Shown here one piece after another: positions 23,612 to 33,094 of a stretch of 64,000 bases of DNA. The number at the start of each line of letters is the position of its first letter. The first letter of the stretch is position 1. Source of the DNA: Lichenicoccus sp965277665 (GTDB lineage: Bacteria; Pseudomonadota; Alphaproteobacteria; Acetobacterales; Acetobacteraceae); contig NZ_OZ255835.1 in NCBI RefSeq assembly GCF_965277665.1, forward strand, positions 3,224,001 through 3,288,000, in the 5' to 3' direction. Below the pieces are notes generated by a model that was not told the DNA's origin, did no database searches, and worked only from the letters and a program-made list of their open reading frames with translations. The translations under genes and the position numbers were made by a program.

Positions 23612-24599
23612 CCCTGGCGGGCCCGGTCATGATCTCGGCGCGGGCGAGGGTTTCGAGCATGTCGATGGCTTCCTCGTCGGCATTGACGCACGGGATCGCA
23701 AAGAACTTCTCGCCGCCCGCATGCAGGAACTCCTGGCGCAGTTCGTTGCCGATCTCGTCCAGCGTCTCGATGCAGTCCGCGAGGAACCCCGGCATCACGA
23801 CGGCAAGCTTGCGCAGGCCGTGCCTCGCCAGCTCGACCACCGTGGGCGCGGTGTAGGGCTCCAGCCACTTCGCGGGGCCGAAACGCGACTGGTAGGTGAG
23901 CAGGCAGGTCTGCTCGTTCAGGCCGAGCGACCGGCGCAGGGCGCGGATCGTACGCTCGCACTCGGCATCGTAGGTGTCGCCCAGCTTCACGTATTTTTTC
24001 GGCAGGCCGTGGAACGACGCCACCAGGATGTCGGGCTTCCAGTCGAGGCCGGCGAGCGCGCGCCGGATCGAGGCATCGAGAGCCGCGATATAGGACGGAT
24101 GATCCGGGAAGGACGGCACGGTGCGCACGGCCGGTTGCCGGCGCAGCCGCATGAGCGTGCGGAACACCTGGTCGTTCGCGGTTGCGGTCGTGGTGGCGCT
24201 GTATTGAGGATACAGCGGCAGCACCACGATACGCTCGCAGCCTTGCTCAATGAGCTGGTTGATCGCGACATCGATGGACGGACTGCCGTAGCGCATGCCG
24301 TACACCACCGGGATCTGCTCGCCGGCCAGGCGGCGTCCCAGCTTCTCCGCCTGCGCCCGGGTATAGGTGAGCAGCGGGGACTCGTTGCGCTCCGTGTTCC
24401 AGATCCGCTGGTAGTTCCGGCCGCTCCTCTGTGGCCGCAGGCTGAGCACCAGCCCCTGCAGGATCGGCTGCCAGACCAGCGAATTCGCCTCGATGACCCG
24501 GCGATCGGAGAGGAATTCCGACAGATAACGCCGGACGGAACGATAATCCGTCCCGTCCGGCGTGCCGAGATTGATCAGCAGGATACCGACATTGTGCAT
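23586..24599 (-). CDS. hemH: Ferrochelatase
   Basis: A 337-residue ferrochelatase that inserts iron into protoporphyrin IX, the last step of protoheme synthesis. Family marks are the N-terminal GILLINLGTPDG, the metal-site histidine in VASFHGLPKKYV, the segment CLLTYQSRFGPAKWL and the conserved Glu in DCIETLDEIG. It lies 10 bp downstream of katA on the same strand. Co-expression of a heme-making enzyme with a heme catalase makes sense under peroxide stress. The start at 24599 matches the conserved N-terminus. Confidence 0.95.
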   Translation of the reverse strand: MHNVGILLINLGTPDGTDYRSVRRYLSEFLSDRRVIEANSLVWQPILQGLVLSLRPQRSGRNYQRIWNTERNESPLLTYTRAQAEKLGRRLAGEQIPVVYGMRYGSPSIDVAINQLIEQGCERIVVLPLYPQYSATTTATANDQVFRTLMRLRRQPAVRTVPSFPDHPSYIAALDASIRRALAGLDWKPDILVASFHGLPKKYVKLGDTYDAECERTIRALRRSLGLNEQTCLLTYQSRFGPAKWLEPYTAPTVVELARHGLRKLAVVMPGFLADCIETLDEIGNELRQEFLHAGGEKFFAIPCVNADEEAIDMLETLARAEIMTGPARVMASRSAA

Positions 24600-24609
24600 G
24601 CCGGGCAGG

Positions 24610-26118
24610 TTACTCCGCGGCGGCGGCCACGTCAGCAGCCCCCCCATCAGCGGCAGTCGTCGGGGCCGAGGCCGGGTCGGTGTGCGTCGCCTTGATCGCC
24701 GCCTCGACGCCGGCCGCCCAGGCCGCATCCGCGCGGCGGAAGTGCTCGATCTGTCGCGCGATGATGTCGGGCGGCACGCCCTGCATCGCGGCTGCGATGT
24801 TGTCGAAGAACCGGCGGCGCTGGTTCTCGTCGAACATGCGGAACAGGTTGCCCGGCTGGGTGTAGTCGTCGTTGCCGATGCGATGGTCATACCAGCCGGC
24901 ATCGCCGGAGATGCGCAGCGGCGGCTCCTTCGCGGTCGGCTGCTCGACCGGGCCGTCGAAGGAGTTCGGCTCGTAGAAGTGGTCGGTGCCCTTCGGGGCG
25001 TCGAGCCGCATCGGGCCATCGGCATGGTAGGTGTTCACCGCGGAGTGCGGACGGTTGACCGGCAGCATCTCGTAGTGGGTGCCGACGCGGTAGCGATGCG
25101 CGTCCGCATAGGCGAACAGGCGGCTCTGCAGGACCTTGTCCGGCGAGACGCCGATGCCGGGGACGATGTTCGACGGCGAGAACGAGGACTGCTCGATCTC
25201 GGCGAAGTAGTGCTCCGGATTGCGGTTCAGCGCCACCTCGCCGACCTCGATCAGCGGATAGTCGCTGTGCGGCCAGACCTTGGTCAGGTCGAACGGGTTG
25301 TACGACGTCGTCTCGGCGTCCCGCTCCGGCATGATCTGGACGAACAGGCGCCACTTCGGAAAATCGCCACGCTCGATCGCGTCATAGAGGTCGCGCTGCG
25401 CGCTCTCGCGGTCGCAGGCGATGATCTGGTTGGCCTCCTCGTTGGTCCAGTGCCTGTGGCCCTGCAGGGTCTTGAAGTGGAACTTCACCCAGTAGCGCTC
25501 GCCGGCATCGTTCCAGAAGCTGAAAGTGTGGCTGCCATAGCCGTTGATGTGACGGTAGCCCTGCGGCAGTCCCCGGTCGGAGAACAGGATCGCCACCTGG
25601 TGCAGGCTCTCGGGCGAAAGCGACCAGAAATCCCACATCGCGGTCGGCGAGCGCAGGTTGGTGCGGGGATGGCGCTTCTGGGTGCGGATGAAGTCCGGGA
25701 ACTTCATCGGGTCGCGGATGAAGAACACCGGCGTGTTGTTGCCGACCAGGTCCCAGTTGCCCTCCTCAGTATAGAACTTCACCGAGAAGCCACGTACGTC
25801 CCGTTCCGCGTCGGCAGCGCCGCGCTCGCCGGCGACGGTCGAGAAGCGCATCAGCAGGTCGGTCGTCTTGCCGATCTCGCTGAACAGCCTTGCCTTGGTG
25901 TACTGCGTGATGTCGTGGGTGACGGTAAGCCGGCCGTAGGCGCCTGACCCCTTCGCATGCACCACGCGTTCGGGAATCCGCTCGCGGTTCTGGTGTGCCA
26001 GCTTCTCGATCAGCTGGTAGTTGTCGAGCAGAAGCGGGCCGCGCGGACCGGCGCTGCGGCTGTTCTGGTTGTCCGGCAGCGGCGAGCCGGCCGTGGTCGT
26101 CAGGATTTCATCGCTCAT
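24610..26118 (-). CDS. katA: Monofunctional heme catalase
   Basis: A 502-residue catalase that turns hydrogen peroxide into water and oxygen. The distal histidine is H54 (RVVHAKGSGA), the distal Asn is in LVGNNTPVFF near residue 127, and the heme-ligating Tyr is in RLFAYADAHRYR. Length places it with the small-subunit catalases. The extra C-terminal 20 residues are Ala/Thr-rich. It is transcribed away from oxyR, with a near-consensus OxyR site between them, and leads into hemH. Confidence 0.95.
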   Translation of the reverse strand: MSDEILTTTAGSPLPDNQNSRSAGPRGPLLLDNYQLIEKLAHQNRERIPERVVHAKGSGAYGRLTVTHDITQYTKARLFSEIGKTTDLLMRFSTVAGERGAADAERDVRGFSVKFYTEEGNWDLVGNNTPVFFIRDPMKFPDFIRTQKRHPRTNLRSPTAMWDFWSLSPESLHQVAILFSDRGLPQGYRHINGYGSHTFSFWNDAGERYWVKFHFKTLQGHRHWTNEEANQIIACDRESAQRDLYDAIERGDFPKWRLFVQIMPERDAETTSYNPFDLTKVWPHSDYPLIEVGEVALNRNPEHYFAEIEQSSFSPSNIVPGIGVSPDKVLQSRLFAYADAHRYRVGTHYEMLPVNRPHSAVNTYHADGPMRLDAPKGTDHFYEPNSFDGPVEQPTAKEPPLRISGDAGWYDHRIGNDDYTQPGNLFRMFDENQRRRFFDNIAAAMQGVPPDIIARQIEHFRRADAAWAAGVEAAIKATHTDPASAPTTAADGGAADVAAAAE

Positions 26119-26171
26119 CGGATTCTCCGCATTGAAAGTGCAACCCTAGAGCCCGGTGGCTGATCAGGGTA

Positions 26172-26208
26172 TTCGATCGTCCCTGTGTAAACGATAGGCT
26201 CTACCTAT
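26172..26208. promoter_or_regulatory. OxyR-binding site between katA and oxyR
   Basis: ATAG (26194-26197), seven bases, then CTAT (26205-26208) fits the OxyR half-site spacing exactly and lies in the perfect palindrome GATAGG-N5-CCTATC (26193-26209). Seven bases further left is CTGT (26183-26186), close to the third CTAT element. The fourth element (TTCG at 26172) is poor. It lies 66-85 bp upstream of katA and 120 bp before the chosen oxyR start, the expected place for control of both. Confidence 0.72.
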
Positions 26209-26328
26209 CATGCGACTTGCGCTTCCGGACCGCCGCCAGCAACCAGCCGGAGCGCCTGCGCCAGACGGCGAACAAAGCCCCCGGCGATGCGTCTGCCCGT
26301 CGCGCCGGCAGACGAGAGCCGACGCGGC

Positions 26329-27300
26329 ATGACCCGGACCCATCTGAGCGGCCTCTCCTTGCGTGACCTGGAATATGCGGTCGCGGTCGCGGAGCTGCGG
26401 CATTTCGGGCGCGCGGCCGAACGCTGCGGGGTCAGCCAGCCTGCGCTCAGCGGGCAGATACGCAAGCTCGAGGCGCTGCTCGGCACGCCCCTGTTCGAGC
26501 GCACGGCGCGACGCATCGAGCTGACCGGCCATGGCGAGGTGCTGTTGCGGCAGGCGCGTCTGGTGCTGCGCGAGGCGCTGGGGCTGCTGGAGATGGCCGG
26601 CGCGGGCGCCGATCCGCTGCAGGGGGCGCTACGCCTCGGCGTGATCCCGACGCTCGGCCCGTACTACCTGCCGCTGGTGCTGCGGTCGCTGCGCGACCGC
26701 TTCGCCGGGCTGGAACTGCTGCTGCAGGAGGGCCGCACGATCGAGCTGCTCGAGCAGCTGCAGCGCGGCAGCCTCGATGCAATCCTCGCGGCACTGCCCC
26801 TCGCCGGCGACCAGCTCGACAGCACGGCGCTGTTCTTCGAGCGCTTCCAGCTGCTGCTGCCCGCACGCCACGCCCTGCTCGACGCACCGGCACTGCGTCC
26901 GGAGGACCTGCCGGGACACGACCTGCTGCTGCTGGAGGAGGGGCATTGCCTGCGCGACCAGGCGATCTCGCTGTGCAACCTGCCCGGCCCGACGGGGCGC
27001 CAGGCGAGGCACGCCAGCAGCCTGGAGATGCTGCGCCACATGGTCGCCGCCGGCGAGGGCTACACGCTGATGCCGCAGCTCGCCACCCGCTCCACCGACG
27101 GGCCCGACACGCTCGGCGGCCTGCTGCGGCTGCGGCCGCTCGATGCCGGCGCGAGCGGTGCGGCAGCCGGCCGGCTGATCGGCCTGGCCTGGCGCGCGAC
27201 CGACCCGCGCGGACCGCATTTCGCCCGGCTCGGCGCATTCCTGCGCGACCAGGCGCCGGATGGCACCGAGCCCGAGGCCGGTCGCTCGATTTCACCGTGA
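26329..27300 (+). CDS. oxyR: Hydrogen-peroxide sensor OxyR (LysR family)
   Basis: A 323-residue LysR-type regulator. The winged helix-turn-helix spans about 10-70 (FGRAAERCGVSQPALSGQIRKLE). The effector domain contains C207 and C216 in GHCLRDQAISLC, the same nine-residue spacing as the redox cysteines of E. coli OxyR, so it should sense peroxide by disulfide formation. It is divergent from katA, and katG lies just downstream on the other strand, both classical targets. I prefer the ATG at 26329; an upstream ATG at 26287 would add 14 residues. Confidence 0.92.
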   Translation: MTRTHLSGLSLRDLEYAVAVAELRHFGRAAERCGVSQPALSGQIRKLEALLGTPLFERTARRIELTGHGEVLLRQARLVLREALGLLEMAGAGADPLQGALRLGVIPTLGPYYLPLVLRSLRDRFAGLELLLQEGRTIELLEQLQRGSLDAILAALPLAGDQLDSTALFFERFQLLLPARHALLDAPALRPEDLPGHDLLLLEEGHCLRDQAISLCNLPGPTGRQARHASSLEMLRHMVAAGEGYTLMPQLATRSTDGPDTLGGLLRLRPLDAGASGAAAGRLIGLAWRATDPRGPHFARLGAFLRDQAPDGTEPEAGRSISP

Positions 27301-27359
27301 AACCCAAACCCGCGCCGGGACCATGCAGCAGTCCTTGCGGGCCGTCGCAGGCGGCGGCA

Positions 27360-27551
27360 GTGGTGGCGCTGATCGGATTTCCCGGTGGCGACGTGCCCGG
27401 CCTCGACTTCACCACGCTGCGCGTCGCGGTGGCGATCGGGCTGCAGCCCGTCATCGACCAGGCCTTCGACTTCGACGAGGCGCCCGTCGTGTTCGAGCGG
27501 CTGCTGAGTGGGCGGCAGGTCGGCAAGATCGTTATCCGGCTGCCTGGATGA
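27360..27551 (+). pseudogene. Remnant of a zinc-type alcohol dehydrogenase, C-terminal end
   Basis: This frame encodes about 63 residues matching the last part of medium-chain alcohol dehydrogenases: VALIGFPGGDVPGLDF, then LQPVIDQAFDFDEAP and FERLLSGRQVGKIVIRL. The stretch that should separate GLDF and LQPV, with the strand-helix-strand of the cofactor domain, is missing about 25 residues, and everything N-terminal is absent. A GTG at 27360 could start a peptide, but it would not fold as an enzyme. It appears to be what is left of a deleted gene between oxyR and katG. Confidence 0.7.
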
Positions 27552-27558
27552 CCAAGGC

Positions 27559-27590
27559 AAAGGCGGCATCCCATGCGGGATGCCGCCTTT
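27559..27590. terminator. Bidirectional hairpin terminator between the dehydrogenase remnant and katG
   Basis: Perfect 14-bp arms (27559-27572 and 27577-27590, AAAGGCGGCATCCC paired with its complement) enclose the loop ATGC. Each arm ends in AAA or TTT, giving a short T-run in either direction. It starts 8 bp after the stop of the rightward remnant and lies just past the katG stop, so it can end transcription from both sides. Confidence 0.88.
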
Positions 27591-27596
27591 GTCGTC

Positions 27597-29801
27597 TCAG
27601 GCCAGGTCGAACCGGTCCAGGTTCATCACCTTGGTCCACACCGCCACGAAGTCCTGCACGAAGGCTTCCTGGCTGTCCGTGCATCCGAACACCTCCGCCA
27701 CCGCCCGGAGCAGCGAGTTCGACCCGAAGATCAGGTCGACGCGGCTGCCGGTCCATTTCAGCTCGCCGGTCCGGCGGTCGCGGCCTTCGAAGCGGTCGTC
27801 GGCGTCGGAGGTCGCCTTCCACGTCGTCGTCATGTCGAGCAGGTTGACGAAGAAGTCGTTGGTCAGCGTTCCCGGCCGCTTCGTGAAGACACCGAGATCG
27901 GTGCCACCGTAATTGGCACCCAGCACCCGCAGGCCGCCGACCAGGACCGTCATCTCGGGCCCGGTCAGCGACAGCAGGTGCGCCCGGTCGACCAGGTGGA
28001 CTTCCTCGTGCTTGCCACGCGCGTCGCCGACATAGTTGCGGAAGCCGTCGACCTTCGGCTCCAGCACGGCGAAGGACTGCACGTCGGTCTGCTCCTGCGA
28101 TGCGTCGGTACGGCCCGGCGTGAACGGCACCGTCACGGCGTGCCCGGCATCGCGGGCCGCCTTCTCGACGGCAGCGGAGCCGCCGAGCACGATCAGGTCG
28201 GCGAGCGAGACCTGCTTGCCGCCGGACTGGCTTGCATTGAACTCGGCCTGGATCCGCTCCAGCGTCTGCAGCACCTTCGCAAGCTCCGCCGGCTCGTTCG
28301 CCGCCCAGTCCTTCTGCGGCGCAAGACGGAGGCGCGCGCCATTGGCGCCACCCCGCTTGTCGGTGCCACGGAACGTCGAGGCCGACTTCCAGGCGGTCGA
28401 GACCAGCTGCGAGACGGTCAGACCGGAATCGAGGAGGCGCGCCTTCAGGGTCGCGATCTCCGGCTCGCCGATCAGGGGATGGTCGATGGCGGGCACCGGG
28501 TCCTGCCACAGCAGCACCTCGCCGGGCACCTCCGGGCCGAGATAGCGTGCCAGCGGCCCCATGTCGCGATGGGTCAGCTTGAACCAGGCGCGGGCGAAGG
28601 CGTCGGCGAACTCGTTGAGGTTCGCATGGAACCGCTTGGAGATCTCCAGGTAGGCCGGGTCGGTGATCAGCGCGATGTCCGACGTGAACATCATCGGCGC
28701 GTGGCGCTTGCTGGCGTCATGCGCGTCCGGCACCTGGTCGGCTCCGGCGCCGTTCTTCGGCTGCCACTGCCAGCCGCCGCCGGGACCCTTCTGCTGCTCC
28801 CATTCGAAGCCGAACAGGTTGTCGTAGTAGCCGTTGTCCCACCTGGTCGGCTCGGGGGTCCAGGCGCCCTCGAGCCCGCTGGAGATCGTGTCCGGGCCGC
28901 GGCCGGTGCGGTAGCTGTTGCTCCAGCCCAGGCCCATCTGCTCGATGCCGGCCGCCTCGGGCTCCGGCCCGACATACTCCCCGGCACTGGCCGCGCCGTG
29001 GCTCTTGCCGAAGGTGTGGCCGCCGGCGACCAGCGCCACCGTCTCCTCGTCGTTCATCGCCATGCGCGCGAAGGTCTCGCGGATGTCGCGGGCAGAGGCG
29101 AGCGGATCGGGGGAGCCGTTCGGCCCCTCCGGGTTGACGTAGATCAGCCCCATCTGGACCGCACCGAGATGGTCGGCCAACTCGCGGTCGCCGCTGTAGC
29201 GCTTGTCGTCGAGCCAGGTATCTTCCGGGCCCCAGTTGATGTCCTCCTCGGGCTCCCAGACATCCACCCGGCCGCCGGCGAAGCCGAACGTCTTGAGCCC
29301 CATCGACTCCAGCGCGCAGTTGCCGGTGAGCACCATCAGGTCGGCCCAGGAGATCTTGCGGCCATATTTCTGCTTGATCGGCCAGAGCAGCAGCCGCGCC
29401 TTGTCGAGATTGGCATTGTCGGGCCACGAATTCAGCGGCGCGAAGCGCTGGGTGCCGGAGCCGGCGCCGCCGCGGCCGTCGCCGATCCGGTAGGTGCCCG
29501 CGCTATGCCATGCCATGCGGATGAACAGCGGCCCGTAATGCCCGAAATCGGCCGGCCACCAGTCCTGCGACGTGGTCATCAGGGCAAACAGGTCCTGCTT
29601 CACCGCCGCCAGGTCGAGGCTCTTGAATTGCTCGGCGTAGTTGAAGTCCGCCTTCAGCGGATTGGCGACGACCGAGTGCTGGTGCAGGATCTTGAGGTTG
29701 AGCTGGTTCGGCCACCATTCCTGGTTGGACCTGGGCCACGCCGTCGAGTTGCTGGGAGCCACGCCCCTCATGGGGCACTGGCCGACGCTGTCTCCGTCCA
29801 T
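27597..29801 (-). CDS. katG: Catalase-peroxidase KatG
   Basis: A 734-residue bifunctional heme enzyme. The distal pair Trp-His is in RMAWHSAGTYR. The Tyr and Met that crosslink to this Trp are in GLIYVNPEGPNG and FARMAMNDEE. The proximal heme His is in GGHTFGKSHG. The second, heme-free domain is complete. The ATG at 29801 directly follows the GGGAGAGAG ribosome site and is chosen over the GTG at 29822, which would put that site inside the gene. It degrades peroxide and is a usual OxyR target. No clear OxyR site was seen upstream; a hairpin lies in its leader. Confidence 0.95.
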   Translation of the reverse strand: MDGDSVGQCPMRGVAPSNSTAWPRSNQEWWPNQLNLKILHQHSVVANPLKADFNYAEQFKSLDLAAVKQDLFALMTTSQDWWPADFGHYGPLFIRMAWHSAGTYRIGDGRGGAGSGTQRFAPLNSWPDNANLDKARLLLWPIKQKYGRKISWADLMVLTGNCALESMGLKTFGFAGGRVDVWEPEEDINWGPEDTWLDDKRYSGDRELADHLGAVQMGLIYVNPEGPNGSPDPLASARDIRETFARMAMNDEETVALVAGGHTFGKSHGAASAGEYVGPEPEAAGIEQMGLGWSNSYRTGRGPDTISSGLEGAWTPEPTRWDNGYYDNLFGFEWEQQKGPGGGWQWQPKNGAGADQVPDAHDASKRHAPMMFTSDIALITDPAYLEISKRFHANLNEFADAFARAWFKLTHRDMGPLARYLGPEVPGEVLLWQDPVPAIDHPLIGEPEIATLKARLLDSGLTVSQLVSTAWKSASTFRGTDKRGGANGARLRLAPQKDWAANEPAELAKVLQTLERIQAEFNASQSGGKQVSLADLIVLGGSAAVEKAARDAGHAVTVPFTPGRTDASQEQTDVQSFAVLEPKVDGFRNYVGDARGKHEEVHLVDRAHLLSLTGPEMTVLVGGLRVLGANYGGTDLGVFTKRPGTLTNDFFVNLLDMTTTWKATSDADDRFEGRDRRTGELKWTGSRVDLIFGSNSLLRAVAEVFGCTDSQEAFVQDFVAVWTKVMNLDRFDLA

Positions 29802-29844
29802 CTCTCTCTCCCGCTCTGCCACATTGATCTAGAGATTGGTTTAC

Positions 29845-29869
29845 GTCTCAGGCTGATCCAGCCTGAGAC
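29845..29869. promoter_or_regulatory. Perfect hairpin in the katG upstream region
   Basis: GTCTCAGGCT (29845-29854) and AGCCTGAGAC (29860-29869) form a 10-bp perfect stem with the loop GATCC. It lies 44 bp upstream of the katG ATG. It could be the operator of a repressor, part of an mRNA leader, or a terminator for transcription entering from the tRNA side. Confidence 0.5.
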
Positions 29870-29999
29870 GATCAGGCTCTAGCGCGTCGATCGACGCGGT
29901 CCATGCCCGGGTCGCCCCGGTGCCACTGCCGGATTGTAGCAACAATGCGGGCGCGGGAAAGAGCCGGGTGCCTCAGGGCAGGGGGTCAGGTCGTCCCGC

Positions 30000-30075
30000 T
30001 GGCGTCCCGTACGGGGTTCGAACCCGTGTTACCGCCGTGAAAGGGCGGTGTCCTAGGCCACTAGACGAACGGGAC
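30000..30075 (-). tRNA. tRNA-Glu (UUC anticodon)
   Basis: On the minus strand the acceptor GTCCCGT pairs with ACGGGAC. The anticodon stem CCGCC/GGCGG holds the loop CTTTCAC with anticodon TTC. The T loop is GGTTCGAACC, and the discriminator G plus an encoded CCA end at 30000. The 76-nt gene is uninterrupted and sits between katG and recJ. Confidence 0.95.
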
Positions 30076-30113
30076 GCATGGCCCGGGTGGGTAGCGGAGC
30101 GGGGCCGGATCGG

Positions 30114-31892
30114 TCAAGCCACGCTCGGGCGGGCTGCATCCGCGATGAAGAAGCCGGCCTCGACGCGCCCCTGCCACGCCTGCGCGCGCAACTGGCCAGC
30201 CAGATGCAGCCGCGCGCCGTCGCGGCTTTCGAGCGCCGCGGTCAGGGGGGCTTCGTTGGCGCGAAACAGCAGCGCCTTGAGCCTCGGACCGCCGCCCTCG
30301 CCCTCGACCATCAGCCGCAGCGTGTTGCCCTCCTTGCCGATCCGGTCGGCCCGCACCACCCGCACATTGGGCACCGCGAACACCGGTTCGTCGTTACCGG
30401 GCCCGAACGGCCCCAGCCGGCCGACATGGGCCGCAAGCTCGGCGCTGGCGCCCGAGACCCCCAGCACCGCATCCACCGACAAGTCGAGAGCCGCCGGGCG
30501 GTGCCGCGCCTCCGCCAGCCGCTCGTCGAGGAAGCCGTGCAAGGCCGCAATCCCGTCCGCGCGCAGCGAGAAACCCGCCGCCATCGCGTGGCCGCCGCCG
30601 GTCAGCAGCAGTCCGGACTGCCGCGCCGCGATGATCGCCGTGCCGAGATCGAGCCCGGGAACGGAGCGTCCCGAGCCCTTGACGCTGCCATCCTCCAGTT
30701 CGGCGCCGACCAGCGCCGGCCGGTTGAACCGCTCCTTCACGCGCCCGGCGACGATGCCCACCACGCCGGGATGCCAGCCTGGGCCGCTGAGCAGCAGGAC
30801 GGCGTGGCCAGCCGCCACCTGCTCCGCCGCCAGCGCCATCGCGTGATCCAGGATCGCCGCCTCGACGCCGCGCCGCTGCCGGTTGACGCCGTCGAGGCGC
30901 TCGGCCAGCGCCCGTGCCTCCTCGGCATCCTCGCACAGCAGCAGCCGCAGCCCGAGATCGGCTTGGGCGATGCGGCCGCCGGCATTGATGCGCGGTCCGA
31001 TCGCAAAGCCGCAAGTGAAGGCGTTCGGCGCGTCCCGCGCCATCGCCACCTCGAGCAGGGCATTGATGCCGATCCGCTCGCGCCTTCCCATCACCTTCAG
31101 CCCTTGCGTCACCAGCGCCCGGTTCAGGCCGGTCAACGGCATCACGTCGCAGATCGTGGCCAGCGCCACCATGTCGAGGCGGGCGATCAGGTCGGGCTCG
31201 GACCGTCCGGCGAACCAGCCGCGCCGGCGCAGCACCCGCACCATCGCCACCGCAGCCAGGAAGGCGATCGCGGTCGCACACAGCGAGCCCAGCCCCGAGG
31301 CGCAGTCGAGCCGGTTCGGATTGACCGTGGCTAGCACCGGCGGCGGCAGCCCCTCCGCCTTGTGGTGGTCCAGGATCACCACGTCGGCGCGGCCCAGCAC
31401 CGCGCCCAGCGGCTCCGGAGCGGCGGTGCCGCAATCGACGCAGACGATCAGGCCGGCGCCGCGCTCCGCCATCGAGACCAGCGCCGGCGCGTTCGGCCCG
31501 TAGCCTTCCAGCATCCGGTCCGGCACGTGGGTCAGCACCGCACAGCCGAGCTCGCGCAGCAGCCCGGCCAGCAGGCCGGTGGCGCACGCGCCGTCCACAT
31601 CATAGTCGCCGAAGATCCCGACCGTTTCGGCGCCAGCCACGGCGTCGGCGAGCCGGTCGGCGGCAGCATCCATGTCGGTGAGGCAGCTCGGGTCGGGCAG
31701 CAGGGCGCGCAGGGTCGGCTCGAGGAAATGTGCCGCACCGTCGAGGGTGACGCCACGCGCATGCAGCAGGCGCCCGACGAGCTCCGGCACCCCGCAGTTC
31801 TGCGCGATGGCCGCCGCCAGCCGCTCCTGCTCCAGCCCCTCGCAACGCCCGACCCAGCGCCGGCCGCTCAGGCTGCTCGCGATGTCGAGCAC
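30114..31892 (-). CDS. recJ: Single-strand DNA exonuclease RecJ
   Basis: A 592-residue 5'-3' exonuclease of the DHH family, used in recombination and mismatch repair. The metal motifs are visible: FGDYDVDGACAT (motif I), VDCGTAA (II), LDHHKAEG (III, DHH) and the later GGGHAMAAGF of the DHHA1 domain. The C-terminal OB-fold follows. I chose the GTG at 31892, which gives a start PVLDIASSLSGRRW-like and follows glpX by 35 bp; no ATG is in frame before the conserved core. It is the last gene of a leftward run alaC-hom-glpX-recJ. Confidence 0.92.
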   Translation of the reverse strand: MLDIASSLSGRRWVGRCEGLEQERLAAAIAQNCGVPELVGRLLHARGVTLDGAAHFLEPTLRALLPDPSCLTDMDAAADRLADAVAGAETVGIFGDYDVDGACATGLLAGLLRELGCAVLTHVPDRMLEGYGPNAPALVSMAERGAGLIVCVDCGTAAPEPLGAVLGRADVVILDHHKAEGLPPPVLATVNPNRLDCASGLGSLCATAIAFLAAVAMVRVLRRRGWFAGRSEPDLIARLDMVALATICDVMPLTGLNRALVTQGLKVMGRRERIGINALLEVAMARDAPNAFTCGFAIGPRINAGGRIAQADLGLRLLLCEDAEEARALAERLDGVNRQRRGVEAAILDHAMALAAEQVAAGHAVLLLSGPGWHPGVVGIVAGRVKERFNRPALVGAELEDGSVKGSGRSVPGLDLGTAIIAARQSGLLLTGGGHAMAAGFSLRADGIAALHGFLDERLAEARHRPAALDLSVDAVLGVSGASAELAAHVGRLGPFGPGNDEPVFAVPNVRVVRADRIGKEGNTLRLMVEGEGGGPRLKALLFRANEAPLTAALESRDGARLHLAGQLRAQAWQGRVEAGFFIADAARPSVA

Positions 31893-31927
31893 CGGCCCCG
31901 CGGCCGGTGTCCGAGCCGCGATGATGT

Positions 31928-32917
<990 letters not shown>

Positions 32918-32933
32918 GGGCTGAATCCTCATC

Positions 32934-33094
32934 AAAGATGGTCTGAGAATGGGCTACGCTGGATGAGAGGCGCCCTGGGCGCCGGCCGGCGTGGCTTTTC
33001 GAGCACCGGAGCGGAGCGGCCTTCTGGCCGTGAGCAACGGAGCGCAGAAAAGCCGCGTCGGATCGCCAGCGTAGTGCATTCTCAGACCATCTTT
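32934..33094 (-). repeat. R1 structured intergenic element, copy 1 (after hom)
   Basis: Read on the minus strand, this 161-bp element begins at the hom stop codon (33096-33094) and runs to the glpX leader. Terminal inverted repeats of about 28 bp close it, ending AAGATGGTCTGAGAATG on one side and CATTCTCAGACCATCTT on the other, then CTACGCTGG/CCAGCGTAG. The core at 32999-33045 matches the cores of copies 2 and 3 at all but a few positions. A GGCGCC-CTG-GGCGCC hairpin is inside. Function unknown; transcription termination, mRNA 3'-end protection or a mobile miniature element are options. Confidence 0.85.
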
